The translations under genes and the position numbers were made by a program. The notes below the pieces were generated by a model. It worked only from the letters and a program-made list of their open reading frames with translations. It did not search any database and was not told the origin of the DNA. 64,000 nucleotides of DNA from Blastocystis sp. Blastoise (Eukaryota > Sar > Bigyra > Opalinata > Blastocystidae), in the NCBI GenBank assembly GCA_039096225.1, contig JBBPEB010000015.1, positions 62,001 through 126,000 of the forward strand. The letters run 5' to 3'. Shown piece after piece: positions 48,688-62,500 of this stretch (the stretch's first letter is position 1; each line of letters begins with the position of its first letter).

Positions 48688-49150
48688 ATATTTTATTTAT
48701 TATAATATGTTTCAAATTATTTATATATTAATCTTTCTTTTCATAAGAATTTTGTATTATATTCATAATGAAAAATTAATAGATTATAACAACATGTAAA
48801 TGAAAATGCAAAAAAAAAAAAAAAAGAAGAAAAACTAAACAAATATATTGATTGACTGAATAATTAAACTTACAATAAAAAAAGTATAAATAAATAAAAA
48901 AGAAAACTATGTAAACAAGGAAATATACTGAAATATATATATAGGATGTGAATGTTTTACACAAATAATTAAAATATTGAATGAATATAAGAAATAGATA
49001 AATTTTAGAAGAATGAATATATAATAAAAACACGAAAAATTACATTATTTTTTTAATTCTATTATTATTTGTTTAATTTAAATATATAGTTAAAAACGGA
49101 TATAAAGAGTAGGAATAGATAAATAAAAGAATATTTTATATAGATACAAT
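48688..49150. other. Convergent 3' intergenic region
   Basis: Separates two converging genes; contains A-runs (for example an A16 tract near 48810). No gene seen. Confidence 0.5.
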
Positions 49151-49502
49151 TTATAATGCTCTTAAGAAATAAGTTTCTCCACAAATACATTCACACTTTT
49201 GTCCAATATCAAAGCATTGACATTTATCTCCTTCTTTCATTCCTCCAGTGACATAGCTAGTTCCACAGAGAACATTGGAGACGTCGAATTCAAGAGAGAG
49301 AGAAGCATTAGGAGATTGAACAATAGTAGAGACAAGAGTATTGGCTGGAAGCATTAAGGTAGAATGAACAGCTGATAAACTGTTTACATATATATATAAT
49401 ATATTCTTATGTTCAGAAGATACTGCAACACGAAGTTTATCATCAGTAGAAATCTATATATATATAAATAATAATAATAATATATAATAATAATAATAAT
49501 AA

Positions 49503-49576
<74 letters not shown>

Positions 49577-51087
49577 TATAATATATAATAATAAAATTAT
49601 GATATATATATATATACAGTATAAACTTTTTCACCATTTTCAAGAATAATTGTTTGATGAGGAACAATAGTAATATCCATGTTGAAAACTAATTCAATAC
49701 GAGGGTTACGAGGGACTTTGGCGCCATTTTCATTGGCGGGAATCGAATGAACAAGAGTTAAAGCACTTGTAGGAGCTATAAGGAAATCAATATAATAATA
49801 TAATATAAATATAATAATATAATATAAATATAATAATATAATAAAATATGTATGTATATATATATAGCATAAGTAAAATCAATGTCATGAATAAATTCAT
49901 TGTTAGCTTCATCAAAGAATTTAACACTTAAAGTAGCAAAAGAAGCCTAAGGAAGAAATAGAAAAATAGAAATAAACTAAGATATAATAATAATAAACAT
50001 AATAATTCAATAAATCTATCTATCTATATACTTGTTCTTGCATGATAGCTTGAACTTCAAAGACACGTTCACTAATAGTGTTGATTTGAATAGATTGAAT
50101 ATTCTTTCTATTAAGAATAACATAATGATCAATATCCTTATCGAAATGTAATTGATAAGTCTTTTCATGTTTATCTACAGGAAGGTAACTGAAATCCTTG
50201 GCATTTAATAACTTGGGAGAAGTAGCATCATAGATAATAGTATGAATAAGACCCTTAGCAAGAGGAAGGCCTTCTTCAGATAATAACTCACGATTTAATA
50301 AAATAGCTACATTAGATTGAGGAGTATTTGGTTTGATTTCAAAAGAATAAGTAGAATCATTGATCTTTTGAATACTACCTTCAGTAATAGAACCGTCTTT
50401 GACAACAAAACTATTTTCTGATAATTGTGTGTTCACATTAGGACCTAAGGTACTCTTAAACATTAAAGTAACATGAATAGTTTCACTATTATAAGTAGAA
50501 GGAGAATAAGAAGCAACAAGACCTTCTTTAGTATTAGAAGCAGGATAAGTATTGATTTCTTTGGAATTTACAGAAACTGATTGACTCCAAGCATTTGTAT
50601 TATATCTAACTTGACATCTATATATATATATATGTAACAATAAGTAAAAACAGAAATAAATAGAAAAACAAAAATATAATAAAAAAAAAAACTTACATAT
50701 CAGAAGATTGACAGATAACAACAAAGTTAATCTTAGGTTTAGTAGGTAAATCAATGGCAAATGTAGATCCAGTCTCTTTTGATTCTTGTCTAGTTCCAAC
50801 AATTTCATTACTATAATTCAAAACATTAAAATAATAATACTAAACAATAATTACAAACAAGATAGAAAAGAAACACATAATATTCATATAAAAAATAGAT
50901 TAGATAAACATATATACCATCCATTAGTACAATCTACAAAATAAAAGCTGACAGGTCCCTTGAAAACCTCAACAGTAGCAGATTCAACTGAACTGACGAA
51001 AGTCAAGAATACAATAGCGCTTATGAAAAAAGTCTTCAAAATCTAAATTCTTAGGATAAAAAAATGCACATAACATACATTAATCAT
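49151..51087 (-). CDS. Secreted protein with SbsA/Big_5-like Ig domain and Cys-rich end
   Basis: First exon is just ATGATTAAT (51079-51087), then GTATGT...TTTAG, then a hydrophobic signal sequence (FFISAIVFLTFVSS) ending near VESA. Long beta-rich stretches follow, including KHEKTYQLHFDKDIDHYV and, after an intron, ANENGAKVPRNPRIELVFN. The latter is the P-x-N-G-A-x-x-V-P-x-x-x-x-I-x-x-x-F hallmark of bacterial-type SbsA/Big_5 Ig-like domains. The C-terminus has a cysteine cluster (CGTSY, CQCF, CECICGE). No transmembrane helix or enzyme motif is seen, so I infer an extracellular structural or adhesive role. A (TAA)n tract sits in one intron (49500-49575). The intron order from 50030 to 50940 is GT-AG throughout. 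Confidence 0.65.
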
Positions 51088-52310
51088 ATCTCAAAGTAAT
51101 AATATAATAAAATAGTATCTATATTATAAAAATAGAACTATTCTTTCTTCATTTAAAAGACTAGGAAATAACGTCAATTTTCAATCATATTTATCGTATG
51201 GACCTAATTGTATACATTTCTCATACTTCAATCGGGGCTATTTCTTTTTTTATGACCTAATAGATTTCTTTTTTTCTTTTCCTGATTTTTTTGGTTTACT
51301 TTTTATTCAAAACTTCTTTCGTTTACTATTTTTGTATTCATGGTTTTTTTTATATTTTAAAATTATTTAGTTTTTATTTACTATTAAGAATTTATTCATT
51401 AACTACTGATCATTTGAATAGACACATATCACATATATGGATAGATATACTTTATAAATACTAGCATAAACACAATATGTAAATTCCATACTATTAATGA
51501 AAATGCACTTTCTTGTTGAAATGATCCTAAGATGAGCTAAGAAGAACTTCACATTTCGAATTTATCGTCATATGTGTAAAAACATAACATTTTTATATTT
51601 TCATTTCATTATTCTTTATGTTTTTTATCGTTATTATTTTTTTCTTGTATACTCTAACAATCATGATCTTTGAAATTCATAAATATATATTCAACTTGCC
51701 TTATAAAGATTATATAAGCGACATATCGTTCATTCGTTGAGTTATTCTCTTTTATAAGCTCAAACAAACAGAATATTTAGTCAGAAGAAAATATAATGAT
51801 CTCACCATAAAGAAAAGGAAACAAAAACGTTTTTTAGCTTTTATTTATTGTCTTGTGGATCTTGAATAACATAATAATTTACATGAAATCGAGTGTGGAA
51901 GATACTGTGATGATTATCTAAAAGAAAAATACCACAACAAACTGTTTCTAATCAAGAATCACTGGTGTCATTGCAAAAGAAATATCTTTCAACTCTTTAG
52001 AATTAAACATTTTTAAAGTAGAAAAAATAAAATAAGACTCTTTTTGTCCATAGAAACATACAACAGATTCTAAAACGAATAGTAATTATGAATGATGAGC
52101 CTTGATTTTTGTATTCTATGATATACATGATTAAATTTTCTTAGGATTGAAAATGAATTTTGGGGGAACAACAATAGATTTCCGCGAGTATTGGACTTTG
52201 ATACTTAAAAATTTTTGGAACACCACAAAACATTAAGACAACAACTTTAATTCTTTTTAAAGGTGTTGTTACCAATTAGCATAGCTAATTAAGATAGTTT
52301 GTTATTTAGA
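51088..52310. promoter_or_regulatory. Divergent region upstream of secreted protein and giant gene
   Basis: 1.2 kb between two divergent start codons, expected to hold both promoters. AT-rich with T tracts. No ORF or RNA gene supported. Confidence 0.4.
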
Positions 52311-55300
52311 ATGAACTTTACTGCTACGTCACCTTTGGATTCTGACTCACCAGTCATTACGCCTTCTGACTCCGACTCTCCAATCTATGTTCCTCCTAGA
52401 ACTCAGATTAATGAATCGCCTGTCATTACGCCTTCTGACTCCGACTCTCCAATCTATGTTCCTCCTAGAACTCAGATTACTGACTCCCCAGTCATTACCC
52501 CTTCGGACTCTGACTCTCCCATTTATGTATCTCCTGGAAATAAGAGTTCTGACATATTAGGATACAAAGTGGAGAGTAAGAAAGTTACAGGGATGTTGTC
52601 ACCTCTTTCTCTTCCTTACTCTGCTTATGTTCAACCATTAGGAAAAAGTGATTCCACAAGGGAAACGTTATCATCTGCATCGCTACTTCTAGCTTCTTCC
52701 AACAAAGATGATAAGCTAAGCCCCGAGATGATTTCTTCGGTAGATGATCTTCTTCCATCTTGCCTTACGAAGAACTCAGTAATACAGGCTATTCTGAATG
52801 AAAAGAAGACATATGAAGATGGATTTGTAACTATTTTAGGCTTGATTGAGATGCTTTCAAAGAGTTACAATTCGTACTGTTCGTGTATTAACGCTATTCA
52901 ACAGTCTGAAGAAGCCTTAGATGCTGAAATCCCTCCTGAAATGGTTTGTAACGTGAAATTCTTGAAATATAAATATCAAGTCAAAGAGTTCTGCGACCAT
53001 ATTGAAAGAGATGTCAAAAATGTTTTCAGTATAATTGATGAAAAAATAGGTATTTTTATATAGTACTTTTGTCTTTCATATTTTTGTATATCCTCTTTAT
53101 GTTTTCGTTTTTAATTAATTATTTTTTTAAATTATTTCTTTCTTTAGATATCAGAACTATATTGAGCAAAAAAGTCGGTGAAGACTCATTATCTTCACGC
53201 TCAATGGATTCTGATAAAACATCTATTAAGAAAACTATCTTGAAACTCAATCAAGATAAACAATCTCCTCTCGAGATTCCTAGTGTTCCTAGTGTTCCTA
53301 ATACTATTGTTACTAGTATTCCTAGTGTTACCAGTGTTCCTGGTGTTGTAGCTGCCGGTATTCCTGCTGCTACTACTGTTGCTCCTGTTACAGCTGTTCC
53401 TACTGCTACTGATACTGCTGTTCCTACTGCTACTGATACTGCTGTTCCTACTGCTGTTCTTGCTACAGCTGTTCCTACTGCTACTGCTACTGCTACGGCT
53501 ACTGCTACTACTGATATTATTCCTGTTAGTGATGTAATTTCTACTACAGTTATTCCTACTCCTTCTGATGCTATTATTCCTGCGCCTTCTCCTTCTTCTT
53601 CTTCTTCTCCTATTGTTGTTTCCAGTAGTGATACTACCACTACATTACCTGGAGAAGTTATTTCTCTAGATGAATATAATAAAGATTTTGATTTAGAAAG
53701 TCAAATTCTACAAGATATTATTAATGCAGTTAATAAATGTTTAGATAGTAATTTAAATATCAATCTTAAAACTATTGATAACACTATTAGTGCTATACAT
53801 AATAATGATAATGATAATACAGAATCTGCAGATGTTTCAAATACCGTAGATCCATCGAAATCATTGATTCCGTCTAATAAAACTGATTTAAATACATTAA
53901 CAGAATCATCTATGAAATGTGTAAATCATAGTGATAATACTTTAGATAATAATACATCTGCTATGAATGACACACAATCTAACATAGACATATCTCCTTC
54001 TTCTAAGGATTCTTTATGTAATGTCAATCTTATAAAGTCTTTAGAGACTACTATTAATATAAATAAACCTAGTAGTACTGTTATACCTCAACAAGAGAAC
54101 TTTATAGCAATTACTTCTCCTATTGAGTCTATAACAAATATTACTAAGGATACTCCTGCTTCAAGCTCTGTTTTAACGAATGCTACTGTTAAACAACTTT
54201 TAACTTCAAATGGATTGAATGAATCTGATTTGAATGAATTTGAAAGCAATAATACTGATGGCAAACAAATCTCGAAATTAAAGTCTATTATTTTTTCTTT
54301 ACAAGAAAAATTGAATACAATCACTGAACAAAAGATTCAATTAACTGAAGAATTTGCTAAGTATACAAGTCGTCAAAAGACTATTGATGATATACCTATG
54401 GATCGAGATGATAGTTATGAAGTAAAGGCATCAGATCTTAGTAATTATTGTTTTGAATCTATTTATGCTCCTTTTAGTGGAGATAGTCAATTGAAAGTTC
54501 GTGTAGTTGATTTTGATATGTATGCAAAGATTCGAATGGAACGTAATAAACTTACTGAACAACTTAAACAACTCTCTCTTCAATATGATACATTGAAGTC
54601 TGATTATATACTGAAAATGAATCAGTCTCTTGATGAGTTACCTATTCTATCAGTTCCTCTTCCAGATACGTATGTTCTTACAGAACATAGTAAGTATCTC
54701 CAATCTCAACTTGAGAGTATGTCTAGACAACTTGAAGAATATGAATATATCTCGAAACTTAATCAAATGGCTCAGAAGAATTCTGCTTTATGGAAAGCTT
54801 ATGATCACAGTATTGATAAACACATTTTTGAAACACTTCATCTATGTCCTGTCGATATAGAGAAAACTCAAAATGTTAAATCAAACCAAATTCCAGGAAC
54901 AGCTATCATGTCAAATAATAACCTTAGTAAGACAACTAGTTATATTAATAATAAGTCTACTACAACTATGAATAATAATAATTCAAAGAATACTTTAAAT
55001 ACTACAAAGAATACTCCATTCAGTATTGTTTCTTCTTCATATAATCAGAAGGATGAATTGTCCTCAAATATGACTAGTAATAATAATGATAATACTAATA
55101 ATAATGTTACTACTAGTAGTGTTACTGGTGTTGCTAATACTACTACTACTACTACTAATAATAATAATAATAATACTACAACTACTACTACTAATAGTAG
55201 TTCTATTCCTCCTCCTTTAGAAGAGAAATCTACTGCTTCTTTAATTCATAATGCTGAACATTCTGTTGGTTATTATGTCAAACAAAAAGATAATGATGAA

Positions 55301-58300
55301 TATATGTATCTCTCCTATGAACAAGAACAAGGAACTCCTCATGTTCCTGTCTTACCAGATCAAATTATACTTGAACCTCCTACTTTTATAGAAGATGCTA
55401 AACTTCAGCAACGTATTTATTTTACAATTTATCATAATGATATATTACAAGTACGTCAATTGAGTCGTAATATTAGTATTAATGACTCAAAGAATAAAGA
55501 AAGATATCGACCTGTTATTGAACATAACTGTAAGTTACTGGAAGCCTATAAGGATCAACAGTATAAGAAACGTTGTGCTGTCCGTGGAAAAGACAGTATT
55601 TTCGTAAAGAGTTCTTCGAAGAACGCTGTTCCTACGTCAATTCGTAATGATAAACGAGTTAAACAACAACGTGATCAAATGGAACTAGAAGAACGTGAAA
55701 GACAAAAGAAGAAGAATAATAAGAATAATAAGAATGATATAAATGTAGAGAATCACCCTACTATCGTTGATTCTACTGAAACAATCGATGATAATGCTAA
55801 TTTTGACTTATATAATCGTGATATTATTATGGCTCTTCCAAGAACATTCAAACAATATGAAAATATTGCAATGAATATATCTTCTCAAATTCAAGAACGT
55901 ATGTGTAATAATATGTTTATTGATATCAATTCAGAAACAGAAGATTCAAATACTCTATTACTTCAATATACTCCTGAATTTTATGATCCTCATCAACCAG
56001 TTTCTAAAGAATTATCTTTGAGTATGTCTAAAAATGTTTCAAATGAAACTAATATCAATAACAAAGATGAGTATAAACGTGAAAATAGATATAATACTCG
56101 TTATGGCAAGACTATAGATCTTCCTACTCCTTCTGTTACTTTAGATGCTGCAATACCACTTCCTATGGATGAAAGTAAAATGCCTTATCCTGTACCTATA
56201 TCTACTACTACTTCTAACCCTATAGTAGATCCAGCTTGTGATTTTATTCCTACAGCTAATATATATAGTGTTAGTGATAGACCTATTCATGCTTCTTTTG
56301 AAGAACTTCAAGATTATATTCTACCTAGTTCTACTAGTACTGTTATTCCTAATAGTATTTCTAATAGTGTTATTGATAATGTTTCTAATAGTGTTACAGA
56401 TAATGTATTTAATAGTGTTACAGATAATGTATCTAATAGTGTTACAGATAATGTATCTAATAGTGTTACAGATAATGTATCTAATAGTGTTACTGATAAT
56501 GCTCCTAATAATGTATCTAATAATGTTACTGATAGTGTTCCTGATAATGTATCTAATAGTGTTCCTAATAGTATTCCTTCCTCTACTACTTCTTCTCTTC
56601 CTCTTCCTTACTGTTCTAAGAATCAGAATGCTCTTGATGTATATCTGTCAAAAGCATCTCCTTATTCTGTAGATGATGATGTAGATACAGATATCGATAG
56701 TGATACTGAAGAAAATAAAATTGCTACTCAAGCTTATGCTGTTTTCAGTCATGATATTCAGAGTGAAGATGAGCATTATGATGATGAACCAATATTCCTA
56801 GTCAATAATTCTATTACTCCTAATACTAGTACTCCTAATACTAGTACTCCTAATACTAGTACTCCTACTACAATTATTCCTAATACTAGTACTCCTGCTA
56901 ATGTTACAATATCCCAGGATATTAATGATAACAAACAAGTTCTTGTATCGAAGATATCTCATCCTCCTCATCGTCCTCCTCCATCTTTCTCTTCATCTCT
57001 AGATGTTGCTAATGCTGCTACTAAGAACACATCTGGTTATGAAGATTGTTATGCTTCTTTTGATCTGTCCGAAAAGGTCTTAGAAGAATATACCAAGTCA
57101 TATGATTTAGATGAAGAAGCTTATGATGAATATCTTGCTGAAAAGAAGAAACAAGCACTTCAAAATCATCTATATTCATTACTTACTATAGAAGGTATTG
57201 AACGAGAAAATCGTGAAATGCTTCGTGTATTTTATGATTCTAAAGAAAATCAAGGTGAAGAAGGTAAACTCTTATATGATCCAGAATCAAATCGTCCTCA
57301 TATTCAAAGTGTAGTTCTTGAACCAGAGGCACTTATACTTCGTAATGATGTTTTATTGGATTATAATTGCAACGGACTTGAAGATCTTCTTCCTCCTAAT
57401 CACTCAGCACGTGATTTCGTAAGAGATCATTCCTCTATTTTGGGATATAATGAAGATCAACGTTTACTTGGACCTACATTAAAAACAATGGATAAAGAAC
57501 AACAAATTCGTAAGAAATATTATCGTTTACCTCCTCAATCCTTTAAAGATCTCTATTATGTTGCTAACGCTAAGGCAGTAAATGTCTCTCTACAACAATA
57601 TATGGAGAATTGGCCTTCTACTAAAATTCATCGAGAAACAATGAATGAAAAGGAAATTAGAGAAGAAAAGAATGAAGAAATCTATATACGTAATAGCGCT
57701 CGTCAAGCTATTATCGACAGTAATAATAATGATAATTATTATAAGAGTCGCCCTCCTCTTCCTTCTTATATCTATGATTCTATACGTTGTATATTGAAAG
57801 ATATTGAGTCTAAAGAGAAAACTAAAGATGATTTGAATGCTTCTGAAGGAATTCAATCTGAATTATCAAAATCGATATCTATCATTCCAGTTGAGACTTA
57901 TAATGATGTTCCTCATACAAATGATATCAGTGTTCTTGTTGATGAAAATAAAAAGTATTATATTCCTCTTCAAAGATTCAATACCTTATCTGATAGTACT
58001 ATCAGTGGTGTTAACGTATGTGAATGTGAGAAACAGAAACAGATGGAGAGAGAAAGAATGAAATTACAAGGAACATGGCATGAATATGGTGATGCTATAG
58101 ATGATAAAGGATGGGAGCATGATTCTTTATACTCTCATTATTATCCTTTTAAAAATAAACCCAGAGCGCCTACAGCCTTTATTGGACTTGTTTATAATGA
58201 TAATAATAATACTATTGCTAATAATACTATTGTTAATAATACTATTGTTAATAATACTATTGCTAATAATACTATTGTTAATAATACTATTGTTAATAAT

Positions 58301-59500
58301 TATACGAATAGTAATCTTCAAACTACTATTGATAATAATGCTTCTGATACTATTACTGATATTAATATACCTGAGGGTACTCCTACAACTACTACATCTA
58401 TTGCTTCTGCATCTACTATACCAACATATGCTTACGATCCTCGTTCTCCTATCGATTCTCTTCTTCGTCCTATAAGAACACTCGATAAAATCATATGTAC
58501 GAACAATGATAATAATGTCAATTGTATGAATACAAGTGGTATTCCTCTTAATATTGTCACAAACATTCCTGTCAATAAAATATGTAATATCCTTCCTAAC
58601 AGTGAATTTGATGAAGTATCTAAGAAATATAAAGAAGAACTAAATATTGTTGAAAAGAAGAAGATGGATGAAATGAGCCAATTGCATTCTTCTTCATCTG
58701 GTTCATTATCTTATTCATCACCTCTTCCTTATGGATCGAATAATAAGAATCAATTCTTTATGAATTCTACTTCTTCTAATAATAATACTTCAGTAGCTTC
58801 TAAAGAAACACCTGCTGCTTTATTATCTCCAGATACAGATCCTAATGCTCCTCTTCTTCCTCTTCCTCCTATTTCACTAACTGATGAAGAAGCTGAATAT
58901 AACCGTATAATGAAATGTATTGAACTCACAAATAGTTATGAAGATACTTCTTATTCTATTCCTCTAAGTGATGTTCCTAAGGATATTCACATAAATAGTA
59001 AGAGTGCTAAAGGTAAAGCTAAGTTCCAAGAATATAAAAATAAACTTATTATAACAAAAGAACAAAAGAAACAAGCATTCTTACATAGTATCTATAAGGA
59101 TATTGATGAACGAAAAGAGTATTATGACCTCTTGTCACTTGAAGAACCGATGTTCTATCGTGAATTATATTTTGAATCTTTACAACAGGTTGTTAAGTAT
59201 AAACAACTTTTAGAAGATAATAATGAAAATGAATCAATTTCTAAGAAATTATTATCTTCTCTTCAAGAAGATAATGCTTCTTTAATTGAACAAAATAAGG
59301 AATTACTTACAGAGTTAAAGAAGAAGGAAAGTGAAACTACTGTTATGGATCAACTGATTAATGACTGTAATTACTATAAATATAAGTTATTACTAGCGAA
59401 TAAGTATATTAAGCGAGTTAATACTAATACTTCAAAAAGTCTAAGTACTGTTAAGAATGTTATTACTAATACTAATACGAATAATAATAATAGTAATAAT

Positions 59501-59561
<61 letters not shown>

Positions 59562-62500
59562 GTAGTAATAATATTAATAATAGTAGTAATAATATTAATA
59601 AACCTCTTTCTGTACAACATTCTATATGTCATTTATTTGATTCAGATGATTCTACTTCTACTTCTACTTCTTCTTCTTTATCCTCTCCTATCCATATTTC
59701 TCAACAACCTAAGTATGATATGAATATGACTGAAGAAGAACGAAATCATATTATTGAACATATGTCTATACCTCATGTTTCTCTATTTGATCCTCAATCT
59801 CCCATTATGACGTCTCATGAATATTTGAATTCAACTCCTAATTCTTTAAGTGATGATGATCTATCTATTTCAAGTACTCCATCTCTTCATACATTCTTAT
59901 CTACCTATCCTACTCATTCTCATACTTCTAACGATCATCTTAAGACTACAATTGATCCTATTCAAATTGATGAATCCTTTATTGATCATTATTCACTTGT
60001 GAACTCACTTATTGAGAAAAATAATCAAATTAATCAATTACAGGAAGAAATCGAGAAATATAAACATATGAATCCTATTATTGATACTTCTCATCCTTCA
60101 ACAGATACTTCTTCTTCTACTCCTGCTTCTAATTTAAAGGGTAATTCATCAACTAATGATTCTTCTTCTACTCCTGCTTCTAATTTAAAGGATAATTCAT
60201 CAACTTCATTGTTACAAAAGGAATTCGATCATATAAAAGATCTTTTGAAGACAACATCTATTGAAAGAGCTAGTGCCATTACTGAAGTTATCCATCTAAG
60301 AGAATTTATTATTAAACTTGTAAAAGAACGAAATTCTCGATTTGAACAATTTTCAAAGAAATATATCAAATTAGCTGAGAGAAGTCATGTTCTTTCTGAT
60401 AAATATTCTGATTTATATACTTATTATGGTGCATTATTAAATAAGATAATTCAAGGTAATTGTGAATGTGGTTCTGTTGAAGATTTACAACGTTTCCGTG
60501 AACAACTGTATGCTTATAGAGATTTATTTGAATCTCAACAATTGAGAGGTGATAAATATGTAGATATGATGATTAAACGTCAATTCTATTATTATGATAA
60601 ACCTATTAATGATGTTATTCAAACTTATGATGCTCAAGCAATTGATCTTATTAAGAAGAAATTGAAAGATAATGCGTTCTTGATACAAACTGCGGAAGAT
60701 GTTGATTTGACTTGTAATATCGTCACGAAACCTGAGTTGAAAGATGCTGTTGATGCATATACTAAAGAACAATTACATAAATTAGAGGAAACTATTTATA
60801 AAGATATGAAGATCATCAAAGATTTAACTATTTTAAATAGTAATTTAACTGAACAAAAGAAAACTCTTCAATTTCAAATGGATCGTCTTGTTCATATTAT
60901 TGAATATAATGAATATAATGTAAAGGAAACAATAGTTGATATTAAGGAATCGGATTTGAAGAAGGAAGATAGACGTCTTCATTGCTTTTCTACTTATAAT
61001 AATCCTGATTCTCTTATTGAACAACTTCAAATTGATTGTGATATTCTTTATGATTGTAAAGTATATAATGATAAAATCATAGACGAGTTAAAACATAAAT
61101 TAGATACTATTAATAATGATCATAAAGAAGAACTTCAACCACTTCGTCTACAAGTTGAACAATTAACTCATCTTTCTGAAGAACAAGGTCATAAACTTAA
61201 AGAACTTGAAAAGACAAATGATATTAATAAACAATCTTATGATTCACTTGCTCTTGAGGAACAAAAACATGTCAAACAACTTGAAGATTATCAACAAAGA
61301 CTTTCTTCTGCTAATGTTAATATAGAACAATTAAATAAAGTTAACAGTCGTTTAGATAAAGAAAATACTATTTTATTTGAAGTGAATACTAAATTAAGAA
61401 AGAAGATTGAAATCGAAAAACAAAATGCTGCTACATTAAGCAAAAAGATTAGTGATAATAAGAATAAAAAGATTATTGGTCAATTAAAGAATTCGAATGC
61501 CTTCCTTATTTCTGAATATGCTAAATTAGAAACTGAACGAGTTCGTATTATTAAAGAACGTAATCATTTTATTGATGTTATCAAGACTTTGAAGGCTGAA
61601 CGTAATTCTATTACTCAAGAACGAAATCTCTTATTATTCCAACGTAATAATTTATATGTAGAACATCTTGAACAGATGGGTATTGATGAAGATGCTATCC
61701 CTAGTTTCTTTAAACAATTACCTAGTGATATATCTCGAAATACTAAAGAGACTGCTTCTACTACTAGTATAGATTCTCCTAATATGACTTTTGATGTATT
61801 AAATATTATTGATAATAATACTATTGATAATAATGATAATATTGACAATAATGATATTAATAATAATACTATTGATAATAATGCTGCTAATAATAATACT
61901 ATTGACAGTAATAATATAAATAATAATACTATTGATAATAATACTATTGATAATAATGTTGCTAATAATAATACTATAGATACTACTGCCTCATCTATAC
62001 CTGTGACTATGAATAGTAATTCATCTTCATCTTCATCTAATCCTCTTAAAGAGCATTTGACTTCGGTTATAAATTCTCTTCTTGCTGCATCTCCTTACGA
62101 GATATTACGTACTCCATTAGTTCATTATGATTATACTATTACGAAGGATCAATATAATAGTATTGATAAAGCTACTTTACTTAATATGTATTATGCACTA
62201 GTTGAAGATCATAAGAAACTTATACAACGTTATACTATGCTTGAAGTCACTTATGATGCTAGTAAACTTATAACTCATGATTGTCATTATGAATCTAATA
62301 AGAATTCTCAAGAAATTAATTCACTTGAAAATCAAATTCAATTCGATCGTCAATTAATCTCTGATTTATATATTCATTATAAATCATTAATTTATAATTC
62401 AGCAACTTGGAAATATACTCTTTCTTTAGTTATGGAAGAATACAATCATATTGATACTTTTATTAATAATAAAGACTTTTGTTCGGAAATGGTGAATACT

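Noticed and set aside
53251-53640. 129-codon minus-strand Val/Ala/Gly-rich ORF
   Set aside because: Antisense of the Pro/Thr/Ala low-complexity tract of the giant gene.
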